Part shown: one piece after another, positions 7,793 through 16,460 of the stretch | Numbering within the stretch: position 1 is the stretch's first letter | Layout: each line of letters starts with the position of its first letter | Assembly (NCBI RefSeq): GCF_014483895.1 | Contig: NZ_CP059987.1 | Location: forward strand, 1,054,001-1,118,000 | Direction: 5' to 3' | Source: Protaetiibacter sp. SSC-01 | GTDB taxonomy: Bacteria; Actinomycetota; Actinomycetes; Actinomycetales; Microbacteriaceae | Length of the DNA: 64,000 bases | The notes under the pieces: generated by a model | Seen by the model: only the letters and a program-made list of their open reading frames with translations | What the model was told of the DNA's origin: nothing | Database searches by the model: none | Made by a program: the position numbers and the translations under genes

Positions 7793-9403
7793 ATGGCCAA
7801 GCCCGACCTCATGGACTTCGACAAGGCGCTCGAGCTGTTCGAGCCGGTGCTCGGATTCGAGGTGCACGTCGAGCTGTCGACCGCCACGAAGATGTTCAGC
7901 GACGCGCCCAACCCGGCCGCGCCCGGCGGCTTCGGCGCCCCGCCGAACACGCAGATCACGCCGCTGTGCCTGGGCCTGCCCGGCAGCCTGCCCGTGGTGA
8001 ACGAGAAGGCCATCGAGTACTCGATCTCGCTCGGCCTCGCGCTCGGATGCCAGATCGCCCCGTCGAGCCGCTTCGCCCGGAAGAACTACTTCTACCCCGA
8101 CCTCGCGAAGAACTACCAGATCAGCCAGTACGACGAGCCGATCGCCTTCGAGGGCTCGCTCGTCGTGGAGCTCGAGGACGGCACCTCGGTGACGATCCCG
8201 ATCGAGCGCGCCCACATGGAGGAGGACGCCGGCAAGCTCACCCACATGGGGGGCGCGACCGGCCGCATCCACGGCGCCGAGTACTCGCTCGTCGACTACA
8301 ACCGCGCGGGCGTGCCGCTCGTGGAGATCGTGACGAAGCCGATCTTCGGCACCGAGCACCGCGCGCCCGAGGTGGCGAAGGCGTACGTGTCGACGATCCG
8401 TGAGATCGCCCGCTCGCTCGGCATCTCGGAGGCGCGCATGGAGCGCGGCAACCTCCGCTGCGACGCGAACGTGTCGCTGCGCCCGCGCACTCCTCAGGTG
8501 GTCGAGGAGCGAGCCGCGGACGGCGGCACGCGTCTCGAGACCACCGCCCCCGCACACCTCGACGCCTCGATCAACCCGCACCCCGAGGTGAAGCTCGGCA
8601 TCCGCACCGAGACGAAGAACGTGAACTCGTTCCGCTCGGTGGAGCGTGCGGTGCGCTACGAGATCCAGCGCCAGGCGGCGATCCTCGCCGCGGGCGGCAC
8701 GATCACGCAGGAGACCCGCCACTGGCACGAGGACCGCGGGGTCACCTCCGCCGGTCGCCCCAAGTCGGACGCCGACGACTACCGCTACTTCCCCGAGCCC
8801 GACCTGCTGCCGATCGAGCCCTCGCCGGAGCTCATCGAGAAGCTGCGTGCCGCCCTGCCCGAGTCGCCGGCCGTGCGCCGTCGCCGCCTCCAGGAGGCCT
8901 GGGGCTTCACCGACAACGAGTTCCGCGACGTCAAGAACGCGGGCCTGCTCGTCGAGGTGGAGGAGACGGTGGCCGCGGGTGCGGCGCCGGCCCAGGCCCG
9001 CAAGTGGTGGACGGGCGAGATCGCCCGCATCGCCAACCAGCGCGAGGTGGAGCCGGGCGAGCTCGTGTCGCCGCTGCACGTGTCGGAGCTCATCGCGCTC
9101 GTCGAGTCGGGGGACCTCACCGACCGCCTCGCCCGCCAGGTGCTGGAAGGCGTGATCGAGGGGGAGGGCCGCCCGTCCGAGGTGGTCGAGGCTCGCGGCC
9201 TGAAGGTCGTGTCGGACGACGGCGCCCTGATCGCCGCGATCGACGAGGCCCTCGCCGCCCAGCCCGACGTGTTCGAGAAGATCCGCGACGGCAAGGTGCA
9301 GGCCGCGGGCGCCGTGATCGGTGCGGTCATGAAGGCCATGCGCGGCCAGGCGGATGCGGCGCGCGTGCGCGAGCTGGTGCTGGAGCGGGCGACGGCGGAG
9401 TAG
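7793..9403 (+). CDS. gatB: GatB, Asp/Glu-tRNA amidotransferase subunit B, with an in-frame repeat insertion
   Basis: 536 residues from the ATG at 7793; GatB proteins are usually about 480-505. It holds the kinase/transamidase site ([20 protein letters not shown] at 18-37; [15 protein letters not shown]) and the C-terminal YqeY-like tRNA-binding tail ([20 protein letters not shown]). The usual sequence [10 protein letters not shown]-(about 6 residues)[16 protein letters not shown] is interrupted after LRP (about residue 232) by about 35 residues containing [18 protein letters not shown]. At DNA level this is a type B interspersed palindrome (8497-8545). All flanking conserved blocks are intact, so the enzyme is probably functional, with an extended surface loop. 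Confidence 0.95.
   Translation: MAKPDLMDFDKALELFEPVLGFEVHVELSTATKMFSDAPNPAAPGGFGAPPNTQITPLCLGLPGSLPVVNEKAIEYSISLGLALGCQIAPSSRFARKNYFYPDLAKNYQISQYDEPIAFEGSLVVELEDGTSVTIPIERAHMEEDAGKLTHMGGATGRIHGAEYSLVDYNRAGVPLVEIVTKPIFGTEHRAPEVAKAYVSTIREIARSLGISEARMERGNLRCDANVSLRPRTPQVVEERAADGGTRLETTAPAHLDASINPHPEVKLGIRTETKNVNSFRSVERAVRYEIQRQAAILAAGGTITQETRHWHEDRGVTSAGRPKSDADDYRYFPEPDLLPIEPSPELIEKLRAALPESPAVRRRRLQEAWGFTDNEFRDVKNAGLLVEVEETVAAGAAPAQARKWWTGEIARIANQREVEPGELVSPLHVSELIALVESGDLTDRLARQVLEGVIEGEGRPSEVVEARGLKVVSDDGALIAAIDEALAAQPDVFEKIRDGKVQAAGAVIGAVMKAMRGQADAARVRELVLERATAE
8497..8545. repeat. Interspersed palindromic repeat, type B, inside gatB
   Basis: GGTGGTCGAGGAGCG at the left and CGTCTCGAGACCACC at the right, the same ends as the intergenic copies at 59608-59654, 61021-61067 and 62633-62680. 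Here the element is within the gatB frame, has no stop codon in that frame, and encodes [16 protein letters not shown]. Confidence 0.85.
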
Positions 9404-9487
9404 CCGGAAAGGTTGCTTGAGCGTCGAGGTGATTCGCCTGAGGCTGATAGGCGCCACTATGGTCTACCCAGAGCCTTTGGAGACTAC

Positions 9488-10264
9488 TTGGCAAAGCATG
9501 TTTCGTCATCGGTGACGGGCTGGATTGTGGCCGCCATCGTAGTGTTTGCTGCGCTCGCCGTCGGTGGCTTTGTATGGTCGGCCAATGAACAAGGCGCGGC
9601 CCAGGGGGCCCTGTCTGGGATCGCTTCAGCATTCGTGTCGGTCGCACTAGCGCTTCTTATCTCCGAAATTCTGCTTAAGCCAATCCTCGCGGAGGACATC
9701 CGGAATGCGGCGGGTCTCAGTCGACGTGTCACCGATCTTGGCCTGAGAGACATGTTGCCGGAGGGCAAAGTAGACTTCGCCGACTTCTACAGGGATGGCG
9801 GCGCTATCTGGATGGTTGTAGTGCAACCCAGTTCCTGGCTTGCTCGGGATATCGACGAAGTAGTGCAGTCGGCCAAGTCCAAGCCGAGTGAATTCGAGAT
9901 TGCCTTCCCGGAACCCGGCGCCGTATCCGACGCGATGGCACTTGTCCTGGGAAAGGATTCCGAGGCGTACCGCGCTGAGGTGTTGGCAGCCGCGGCCGAG
10001 CTAGAACGTCGGTGGAGGTCTGAATCGATCTCGAACGGATCCAAGCTAACTATTCACTGGATGGGGGCCCCGCCGAGCAATTTCTTCGGCGTAAGTAGCC
10101 AGCGATGCCTGATCGGGATCGAGCCGGCGGCGCACCGAACAGGGCTCGGCGGTGTTGTCGTCTCGATTGACAGGTCGACGGGAACGGACATTGACTCTTG
10201 GGTAGAACGAGTGCTTTCGAGTTCAAAGGCCGCGGTCGCCGACCCGCCAGTGTGGGTTAGTTGA
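9488..10264 (+). CDS. Two-helix membrane protein with cytosolic domain; first gene of a candidate defence pair
   Basis: 258 residues from a TTG at 9488 preceded by GGAGA; a longer frame from a TTG at 9413 is open but has poorer spacing. Two transmembrane helices lie near residues 9-31 (GWIVAAIVVFAALAVGGFVW) and 35-60 (ALSGIASAFVSVALALLISE). The remaining ~190 residues are cytosolic, with alternating strands and helices (IWMVVVQPSSWLARDIDEVV, EFEIAFPEPGAVSDAM, KLTIHWMGAPP). This order is reminiscent of degenerate PLD-like sensor domains, though no HKD motif is present; that resemblance is inference. Codon use is visibly less GC-rich than the flanks. One base separates it from the DUF262 gene. 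Family not recognised. Confidence 0.7.
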   Translation: MAKHVSSSVTGWIVAAIVVFAALAVGGFVWSANEQGAAQGALSGIASAFVSVALALLISEILLKPILAEDIRNAAGLSRRVTDLGLRDMLPEGKVDFADFYRDGGAIWMVVVQPSSWLARDIDEVVQSAKSKPSEFEIAFPEPGAVSDAMALVLGKDSEAYRAEVLAAAAELERRWRSESISNGSKLTIHWMGAPPSNFFGVSSQRCLIGIEPAAHRTGLGGVVVSIDRSTGTDIDSWVERVLSSSKAAVADPPVWVS

Positions 10265-10265
10265 C

Positions 10266-11843
10266 ATGGCGATGAAGAAGCCAACCAGGGCCGAGAACTT
10301 TGATCTCACTGTCTTGCTTGACGGCATCGAGCACGGTTCCGTCGTGCTCCCGAACTTTCAGCGGGACTTCGACTGGACTGTCGCGGACGTGCGATCTCTG
10401 ATCGGAACCGTCCTGCGCGGATGGCCGCTGGGCAGCCTGTTGCTAATCGAGGGTGACACCGACCGGGACTTTTACGATCCTCGGCCTTTCACCGGTGCAC
10501 CGGAAGTATCCGATGCGATCGATCTTGTGGTTCTCGATGGCCAGCAACGACTCACGGCTCTATATCACGCGCTCCGAAGTAAGGGCGGGTTTGAGTATGC
10601 CGTCAGATACGAGTTGCCTCTTAACTCAATTGACGATCTGGACAAGGCGATCGTTGCAATACGCGAGACGGACTGGCCGGAAGACCCTGCGCACCAGGCG
10701 CAGGCGGGCTATCTGCCCGTCCACGCTCTCGAGTCGGCCGAGGCCTTCTACTCGTGGCGAGACGCTGCGCTTGAAGCGGAGGACTCGACTCGAGTTCAGG
10801 AGATCACGTCGAAGTACAGAACACATCTCTCAGGGATTAACCAGTATCGGGTTCCGGCTGTGCTGATTGGCACCGACGCTGGGCCCGAGGCGGTCGCTCG
10901 AATATTTGAGCGGGTGAATCGAACTGGAATTAAGCTTGGGGCTTTTGATCTGATGGTTGCAAAGTCGTTTGCGCCCGGATTCAATCTTCGAGCGCTTTGG
11001 GATGACGCGTTGCTTCGCAACGATTCCCTGCGGCGCTTCCTCCAGGATGATGGCCTTCCAGTTCTAACGACTCTGGCGCTGCGCAATAGGGGTGACGTTA
11101 GGCAGAGCGCTGTTCTTGAGTTGACGGGACCAGCGATTCAGGACGGATGGCATGCAGCAATTGCACACATTGAGGCAGCGATCGACTTCTTGATGTCGCG
11201 GCTGGGCGTACTTGACCCCGCGTGGTTGCCATACAAGGCCATGCTTCCGGTCCTCGCGGCGGTTGATTATGACGTGCAATTGCTCGATGAGTACGAATTC
11301 ATCGAGCGTTGGTACTGGTCTACGGCGATTGGCCGGCGCTACGACGAGGGATCAAATACCTCGGCAGTTGCCGACTTCCGAATGCTTCGAGCGCGCATCG
11401 ATCCCATTGTTTCGCCGCCGCGTGTGGTTCGCGAGCTCGCGATCGAAAGCACGAGAGGTCAGCAAGGTGCATTCCATCGGACTTTCCTTAACGCGCTCGG
11501 TAAAGAAGCCCTGCCCGCGCTTCAGGGTGAACTGGACTATGGGTCAGTGAGAGCGGTCTCCCTCTTTAGTCGGGACGACCCGCGCCATATGGAGCCTCCG
11601 CTTCATCTACGAACGATGGGTTTCTATCTCGCGCGCGTCGAGGGCAAGACGTCCATTCGGCTGCCAGAGAGCCTGCAGTTCGGCGCGTTGCTCGACCTCT
11701 ATGACATGGAACTGGCGCTGAACAGGCGACTTGAGCGATTTATCTCGGCCGCGAGCGGCTGGATTGGTGAGCGAATTCCGATCGTCTCCACCGAAGACGT
11801 GAGCGAGGAAGAGCTGTTCTTCGGTACCGATGACGAGTCATAG
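10266..11843 (+). CDS. DUF262-domain protein (GmrS/SspE-like, no HNH domain)
   Basis: 525 residues. The DUF262 (ParB/sulfiredoxin-fold) signatures are present in order: VVLPNFQRDFDW (26-37), VVLDGQQRLTALY (88-100) and IFERVNRTGIKLGAFDLM (213-230). A helical region follows with YEFIERWYWSTAIGRRYDEG (343-362), the usual downstream module. In GmrSD and SspE the DUF262 domain couples nucleotide hydrolysis to cleavage of modified phage DNA by a DUF1524 HNH nuclease. No HNH-type His-Ile-Phe-Pro motif is visible here; the last ~140 residues are unassigned. ATG at 10266, one base after the membrane gene, so the pair is an operon. Base composition and the absence of GCATCC words mark it as acquired. 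Confidence 0.85.
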   Translation: MAMKKPTRAENFDLTVLLDGIEHGSVVLPNFQRDFDWTVADVRSLIGTVLRGWPLGSLLLIEGDTDRDFYDPRPFTGAPEVSDAIDLVVLDGQQRLTALYHALRSKGGFEYAVRYELPLNSIDDLDKAIVAIRETDWPEDPAHQAQAGYLPVHALESAEAFYSWRDAALEAEDSTRVQEITSKYRTHLSGINQYRVPAVLIGTDAGPEAVARIFERVNRTGIKLGAFDLMVAKSFAPGFNLRALWDDALLRNDSLRRFLQDDGLPVLTTLALRNRGDVRQSAVLELTGPAIQDGWHAAIAHIEAAIDFLMSRLGVLDPAWLPYKAMLPVLAAVDYDVQLLDEYEFIERWYWSTAIGRRYDEGSNTSAVADFRMLRARIDPIVSPPRVVRELAIESTRGQQGAFHRTFLNALGKEALPALQGELDYGSVRAVSLFSRDDPRHMEPPLHLRTMGFYLARVEGKTSIRLPESLQFGALLDLYDMELALNRRLERFISAASGWIGERIPIVSTEDVSEEELFFGTDDES

Positions 11844-11908
11844 AGCCTTGCGGTAGGAGTTTGTCGCGAGTTTCACTGACGTTTCCCTGTCGAGTGCACT
11901 CTGCGCTT

Positions 11909-11927
11909 CGGCGCTGAATCAGCGCCG
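11909..11927. repeat. Perfect 9-bp-arm palindrome at the right edge of the island
   Basis: CGGCGCTGA-A-TCAGCGCCG lies between the DUF262 stop and the lamin-tail gene, 18 bases before its ATG. It could terminate the island operon or be a regulatory site for the next gene; no T-run follows. Confidence 0.5.
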
Positions 11928-11944
11928 CTCGTGAAGGGACCCCG

Positions 11945-14710
11945 ATGCACCGCAGCACCACCATGCTCACCCCCGCACTCCTGCGCATGCTGCTCGCGAC
12001 ATCCGCAATCACCGCGCTCGCCGCATCCGGCGTCGTCGCCGCAGCACGGGCGGCCAGCGCCGCCCCCCTCCCCACCGTCGTCATCAACGAGGTGGAGTCG
12101 AACGGCGGCACGCCCGCCGACTGGGTGGAGCTCTACAACACCGGCACCGAGACGGTCGATGTGGGCGGCTACATCTTCATGGACAGCGAGCCGCGCACGA
12201 AGGCGATCCCGGCGGGCACCACCATCGCGCCGGGGGCGTACCTCAAGTTCGTCGTCGACGAGAACCCCAACAAGGTGGGGCTCGGCGCCGCCGACAGCGC
12301 GCGGCTGTTCCTGCCCGACGGCACCACGCTCGTCGACGGCACCAGTTGGGGCCCGAGCCACGCGCCCTACACCTGGGGCCGCTGCGCCGACGGCACCGGC
12401 GCGTTCGTGCAGACCACCGCATCCACCCCCGGCGCCGCCAATGCGTGCCCGGAGGCCGCCGCCACCCTCAAGATCAACGAGGCCGTGAGCGACGGCGGCA
12501 CCCCCGGCGACTGGATCGAGTTCGTGAACACCGGCGACGTGCCGGTGGATGCCGGCGGGCTCGTCGTGCGCGACAACGACGTGGCGAACCCCTACACGAT
12601 CCCTACCGGCACCTGGGTGGCGGCCGGCGGTTACCTCGTGCTCGACAACGGCACCCACTTCGCGTTCGGCCTCGGCAAGGGCGACTCGGTGCGCCTCTAC
12701 GACACCGACGGCACCACCCTGCTCGACTCCACCAGTTGGCCCACCGGCACCCACGCGGCGCCGTCGTGGGGCCGCTGCCCGGATGCGTCGGGCGAGTTCG
12801 CGCTCACCACCGCGGCCACCAAGGGGGCCGCCAACCAGTGCACGGACCCCGGCACCGACCCCGGCGCCACCGCGAACGTGAAGATCAACGAGGTCGAGTC
12901 CTCGGGCGGCACCCCCGGCGACTGGGTGGAGCTCATCAACCTCGACACCGACCACGCCGCCGACCTCACCGGCTACCGCATCCGGGACAACGACACCGGT
13001 CACACCGCGGTGCCGTTCCCCGCGGGCACCACGATCGAGTCGGGCGGCTACCTCGTGATCGAGGAGGACGCGCTCGGGTTCGGGCTCGGCTCCGGCGACT
13101 CGGTCACCCTCTTCGCGCCCGACGGCACGACCGTGGTCGACACGACCACCTGGCCCGGCCACGCATCCGTCACCTGGGCGCGCTGCCCGAACGGCACCGG
13201 CGACTTCCGCGACTCCGGCGCCTCCACCAAGGGCCTCGCCAACGACTGCAGCACCACCGACCCCGGAACCGACCCGGAGCCGGGAGTGGAGGTGTGGCCC
13301 GGCGGCACCACCCTGACCGCCGTGCCCACCGACATCCCCCTCTCGGGCGACCTCTCCGGCCTCGACTACGAGACCCCCGTGCTCGGCGACCCCATCCTGT
13401 GGGCGGTCACCAACGGCACCGGTGTGCTCTCTAAGCTCGCCCCCGGCGCGGGCGGCGCCTGGAACGGTGCGAGCGGATGGGGTGAGGGCAAGCAGCTCGC
13501 CTACCCCGACGGCTCCACCGCCCCGGATGCCGAAGGCGTCACGGTGGCCGACGGCGGCTCCGCGGGCGGCGTCTATGTGGCCACCGAGCGCTCGAGCGCG
13601 GCGAGCTCCACGAGCCGCCCCTCCATCCTGCGCTTCGACGTGAGCGGCACGGGCACTACCCTCACCGCCACGAACGAGTGGAACCTCGGCGCCGATCTCA
13701 CCGCCACCGTCGGCACGATCGGCGCGAACTCGGGTCTCGAGGGCATCACCTGGATCCCGGATGCGGTGCTCACCTCCCGCGGCTTCCTCGACGAGGCCAC
13801 GGGGCAGCGCTATGACCCCGCGCTCTACCCGAACCACGGAGCGGGCGTGTTCTTCGTAGCGCTCGAGGAGACGGGCGACGTGTACGCCTACGTGCTCGAC
13901 CTCACCGGCAGCGGCTTCACGCGCATCGCCACGATCGACACCCCCGGCGCCATGGAGGTCGACTACGAGCCCGAGACGCAGCTGCTGTGGGCGGTGTGCG
14001 ACGAGGCGTGCGACGGCCGCACGGCCACCCTGCAGATCGGGGCGTCGGGCGCCTACGAGGTGACCCACCGCTACGCGCGGCCCGCGGCATCCGCCAACTA
14101 CGCCAACGAGGGCTTTGCGCTCGCGCCGCAGTCGGCGTGCGTGTCGGGCCAGAAGCCGGTGTACTACGCCGACGACGCGAACACCGACGGCGTGTCGCTG
14201 CGCGTCGGCTCGGTGCGGTGCACCCCGCTGCCGGGCACGGGTGACGGCGACGGCGATCCGGGCGAGGGGGGGAACTCCGGCGGCGGGGCGCCAACGGCCC
14301 CCGCCGACAGCGAGCTCACGCCTGCCACGCAGGGCGGCGTCACCGGACCATCGACGGCCCGCGCCGGTTCGACCATCACGGTCACGGTCGGCGCCGACCG
14401 CGCGGGCACCCGCGTCGACGGGTGGGTGTTCTCCACCCCCGTGCACCTCGGCACCCACACCGTGAGCGCGGCGGGCACCATCCGACTGACGCTGCCGGCC
14501 ACGCTCGCCGCGGGGGCCCACCGCATCGCGGTGCTCGACGCGGACGGCACCGTGATCGGCTGGTTCGCGATCACGGTGCAGCCCGCGGCCCTCGGCGCCA
14601 CAGGCGCGGATGGGGCCGCCACGGATGCGGGGCTCGCGCTCGCGGCGCTGCTGCTCATCGCGGGCGCGGGGTTCGTGCTGCTGCGCCAGCGCGCTCCACA
14701 GGTGGAGTAG
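11945..14710 (+). CDS. Large secreted surface protein with three lamin-tail domains and a wall-sorting-like tail
   Basis: 921 residues; RBS GAAGGGA lies just before the ATG. A signal peptide (hydrophobic to about residue 38) is followed by three lamin-tail repeats, each opening with a variant of INEVESNGGTPADWVELYN (about 47, 176 and 315) and closing with a WGRCADGTG-like motif. A beta-propeller-like domain follows (about 445-780, beginning LGDPILWAVTNG and resembling phytase-like/DUF3616 esterase folds), then an acidic-glycine linker, an Ig-like domain and a tail of LGATG, a hydrophobic helix and basic LLRQR. LGATG departs from the class E LAxTG signal, so wall anchoring is likely but unproven. 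Possibly extracellular phosphoesterase or adhesion; substrate unknown. Confidence 0.85.
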   Translation: MHRSTTMLTPALLRMLLATSAITALAASGVVAAARAASAAPLPTVVINEVESNGGTPADWVELYNTGTETVDVGGYIFMDSEPRTKAIPAGTTIAPGAYLKFVVDENPNKVGLGAADSARLFLPDGTTLVDGTSWGPSHAPYTWGRCADGTGAFVQTTASTPGAANACPEAAATLKINEAVSDGGTPGDWIEFVNTGDVPVDAGGLVVRDNDVANPYTIPTGTWVAAGGYLVLDNGTHFAFGLGKGDSVRLYDTDGTTLLDSTSWPTGTHAAPSWGRCPDASGEFALTTAATKGAANQCTDPGTDPGATANVKINEVESSGGTPGDWVELINLDTDHAADLTGYRIRDNDTGHTAVPFPAGTTIESGGYLVIEEDALGFGLGSGDSVTLFAPDGTTVVDTTTWPGHASVTWARCPNGTGDFRDSGASTKGLANDCSTTDPGTDPEPGVEVWPGGTTLTAVPTDIPLSGDLSGLDYETPVLGDPILWAVTNGTGVLSKLAPGAGGAWNGASGWGEGKQLAYPDGSTAPDAEGVTVADGGSAGGVYVATERSSAASSTSRPSILRFDVSGTGTTLTATNEWNLGADLTATVGTIGANSGLEGITWIPDAVLTSRGFLDEATGQRYDPALYPNHGAGVFFVALEETGDVYAYVLDLTGSGFTRIATIDTPGAMEVDYEPETQLLWAVCDEACDGRTATLQIGASGAYEVTHRYARPAASANYANEGFALAPQSACVSGQKPVYYADDANTDGVSLRVGSVRCTPLPGTGDGDGDPGEGGNSGGGAPTAPADSELTPATQGGVTGPSTARAGSTITVTVGADRAGTRVDGWVFSTPVHLGTHTVSAAGTIRLTLPATLAAGAHRIAVLDADGTVIGWFAITVQPAALGATGADGAATDAGLALAALLLIAGAGFVLLRQRAPQVE

Positions 14711-14742
14711 CGCCCCGCTTGCTGGCCTGCGTCGCGCGAGAC

Positions 14743-14958
14743 CTACTCGAGCTCCTCGTACTCGTACCCGTCACGCACGATCTCGTTGAAGTACCGGCCC
14801 TTGCTGTCCGCCCGCAGCAAAGCGCGGTAGACGAACTCCGGCACGCCGAAGTATCGGTAGGTGCGGTCGTTCGTGAAGCGGATGTCGAGCAGCTCGCGGC
14901 TCGGGTCGTAGCGGATGGCGGCGATCGTCGAGGAATCGGGCGTCTCGATCCAGCGCAT
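14743..14958 (-). CDS. KTSC-domain small protein
   Basis: 71 residues, all one KTSC domain: SSTIAAIRYDPSRELLDIRF at 9-28, then a YRYFGVPEFVYRALL strand-turn-helix and ADSKGRYFNEIVR. The family is found alone or fused to lysyl-tRNA synthetase-like proteins and is thought to be a nucleic-acid-associated module; no biochemical role is established. It converges on the lamin-tail gene 32 bp away. Confidence 0.85.
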   Translation of the reverse strand: MRWIETPDSSTIAAIRYDPSRELLDIRFTNDRTYRYFGVPEFVYRALLRADSKGRYFNEIVRDGYEYEELE

Positions 14959-15034
14959 GAGGCGATGGTGCTCGGGCGGGAGCGTGGGGGATAGAGGGTT
15001 GCGCAGGTCACTCGACGGCGACCCAAGACACCGG

Positions 15035-15040
15035 CATCAT
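15035..15040 (+). promoter_or_regulatory. Possible leaderless -10 box (DUF1801 gene)
   Basis: CATCAT six bases before the ATG at 15047, keeping A at position 2 and T at position 6 of a -10 box. No Shine-Dalgarno is present. Confidence 0.35.
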
Positions 15041-15046
15041 GGCCCC

Positions 15047-15406
15047 ATGAGTGACGGAGCCGCCGCGGTCGAGGCGTACCTCGCGGGATTCGAGCCCTCG
15101 GTGCAGGAGCGGATGCGGCGGGTGCGGGCCGCGATCCTCGCGGAGGTGCCGGGCGGCGAGGAGCGGATGCGGTACGGCATCGCCGCCGTCATGCTCGGCG
15201 GGCGGTACGCGCTGCACTACGCGGGGTGGAGGAAGCACATCGGGCTCTACCCGGTGCCGACGCTGCCCGAGCCGCTCGAGACGGAGGTCGCGCCGCTGCG
15301 CTCGGGTAAGGATTCGCTCGTGCTGAAGCACGCCGACCCGCTCCCGGACGAACTCATCCGGCGCGTCGCACGCGCGATCGTCGAGGTGCGGCGGCCAGCT
15401 GGGTAG
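15047..15406 (+). CDS. DUF1801 / YdhG-like protein
   Basis: 119 residues from the ATG at 15047. VEAYLAGFEPSVQERMRRVR (about 7-26), PGGEERMRYGIAAVMLGGRY and HIGLYPVPTLPEPL match the DUF1801 (YdhG, SufE-fold-like) family. Relatives are called iron chaperones by homology to the frataxin-like Fra fold, but the function is not proven. It stands alone and is followed by the broken GyrI-like gene. Confidence 0.85.
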   Translation: MSDGAAAVEAYLAGFEPSVQERMRRVRAAILAEVPGGEERMRYGIAAVMLGGRYALHYAGWRKHIGLYPVPTLPEPLETEVAPLRSGKDSLVLKHADPLPDELIRRVARAIVEVRRPAG

Positions 15407-15444
15407 GGCGGCGAGAGTCATTCACGAACGTCGGCACCGTCCGA

Positions 15445-15450
15445 TACCGT
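15445..15450 (+). promoter_or_regulatory. Leaderless -10 box of the GyrI-like gene
   Basis: TACCGT ends six bases before the ATG at 15457; no ribosome site is seen. Confidence 0.55.
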
Positions 15451-15456
15451 GCCGCC

Positions 15457-16064
15457 ATGTCCGAGAAGATCGACCTCAAGAAGACGGACGCGTACCGTGC
15501 GAAAGGGGGCGAGTTCCGCATCCTCGACGTGCCGCCCCAGCGCTACCTCATGATCGACGGCGAGGGCGACCCCAACACGGCGGTCTTCGCCGAGGCTGTC
15601 GAGGCCCTCTTCCCCCTCGCCTACGCCATCAAGTTCGCGAGCAAGCGCGAGCTGGGCGCGACTACGTCGTCATGCCCCTCGAGGGGCTGTGGTGGGCGGA
15701 TGACATGGCCGCGTTCACGACGGCGCGCGACAAGTCGGCATGGAGCTGGACGCTCCTCATCCTCCAGCCCGACTGGATCGACGACGCCCTCGTCGACGCC
15801 GCCCGCGCGACGGTCGAGAAGAAGGGCGCCCCGCCGCGTCTGGGCGACATCCGCTTCGAGACCCTCGAGGAGGGGCGCTGCGTGCAGACGCTCCATGTAG
15901 GGCCTTTCGACGCGGAGGGACCCGTGCTCGCGCGCCTGCACGACGAGTTCATCCCCGCGAACGGCCTCACGATGACGGGCGCGCACCACGAGATCTACCT
16001 GAGCGACCTGCGGCGCACCGCTCCCGAGAAGCTGCGCACCATCCTGCGGCAGCCCGTGGCCTGA
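15457..16064 (+). pseudogene. GyrI-like small-molecule-binding protein, frameshifted
   Basis: Two frames together make one GyrI-like domain of about 202 residues. The first runs from the ATG at 15457 through FPLAYAIKFASKRELG (frame 1, to about 15655). Homologous sequence then continues in another frame as DYVVMPLEGLWWADDMAAFT to the TGA at 16064. The break is at about 15655-15662 (ctgggcgcgactac), where one lost base would restore ...ELG-R-DYVVM. Such proteins bind hydrophobic or cationic compounds and resemble the effector domain of BmrR/Rob. Downstream codon use is still normal, so the lesion is recent or a sequencing error. Confidence 0.8.
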
Positions 16065-16140
16065 AGCCCGTTTTCCCCGGTGAGGGGCGGATGCGATACC
16101 TTGTGTCGTCGCGACCAGGCCGCGACATCGAGAGGAAGAC

Positions 16141-16398
16141 GTGAAGGTTCTCGCCGACTACGGCGCACTCATCGCGGGCGCTCTGCTCGCCATCGCCGGC
16201 GTCGTGATCCTGCTCACCCAGCGCGCCGCATCCGACTTCAGTGCCTACGGCACGGTCGAGGCGACGGGCCTCGCGCAGGAGGACCCGACCGGCCCCGACC
16301 CGACGCTCGGCGTTCTGCTCGCCTCGCTCGGCGCGCTCGTCGTGTTCGCCTGGGTCGTGTATCGCCTCATCCGCCGCCGCGCCGCGTCCCGCGCGTAG
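16141..16398 (+). CDS. Small two-helix membrane protein
   Basis: 85 residues from GTG, with AGAGGAAG just upstream. Hydrophobic helices are at about 7-27 and 57-76, with an acidic, proline-containing extracellular or periplasmic loop (EDPTGPDPT) and a basic RRRAASRA tail. The second helix and RLIRRR end fix the topology with the C-terminus inside. No family recognised. Confidence 0.65.
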   Translation: MKVLADYGALIAGALLAIAGVVILLTQRAASDFSAYGTVEATGLAQEDPTGPDPTLGVLLASLGALVVFAWVVYRLIRRRAASRA

Positions 16399-16460
16399 GT
16401 GCCCCGCGGCGCCCGCGGCGGGGGGTGCAGTGCGCCCGGCACGCATTCGGTGAGGGCGTC

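Larger units (their letters stand above)
9404..11843. other. Lower-GC acquired island (membrane protein + DUF262)
   Basis: The stretch between the gatB stop and about 11843 has markedly more A/T-rich codons (ttg, act, gca, aag, gat) than either side. It also contains no copy of GCATCC/GGATGC, which occurs about 25 times in the preceding 9.4 kb. The boundaries are sharp: gatB is intact, and normal composition resumes just before 11945. No integrase, tRNA or clear flanking direct repeat is seen. Confidence 0.75.

Noticed and set aside
10266-11843. DUF1524 HNH nuclease domain in the DUF262 protein
   Set aside because: I looked for a His-Ile-Phe-Pro-type HNH motif in the last 180 residues and found only RDDPRHMEPP, which does not fit.
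9404-11944. Prophage or integrative element around the DUF262 island
   Set aside because: No integrase, transposase, tRNA or att-like direct repeats at the borders; only composition marks it.
11873-14521. Long minus-strand frame opposite the lamin-tail protein
   Set aside because: Glycine/arginine/valine-rich shadow with no motif; the plus strand has signal peptide, domains and wall-sorting tail.
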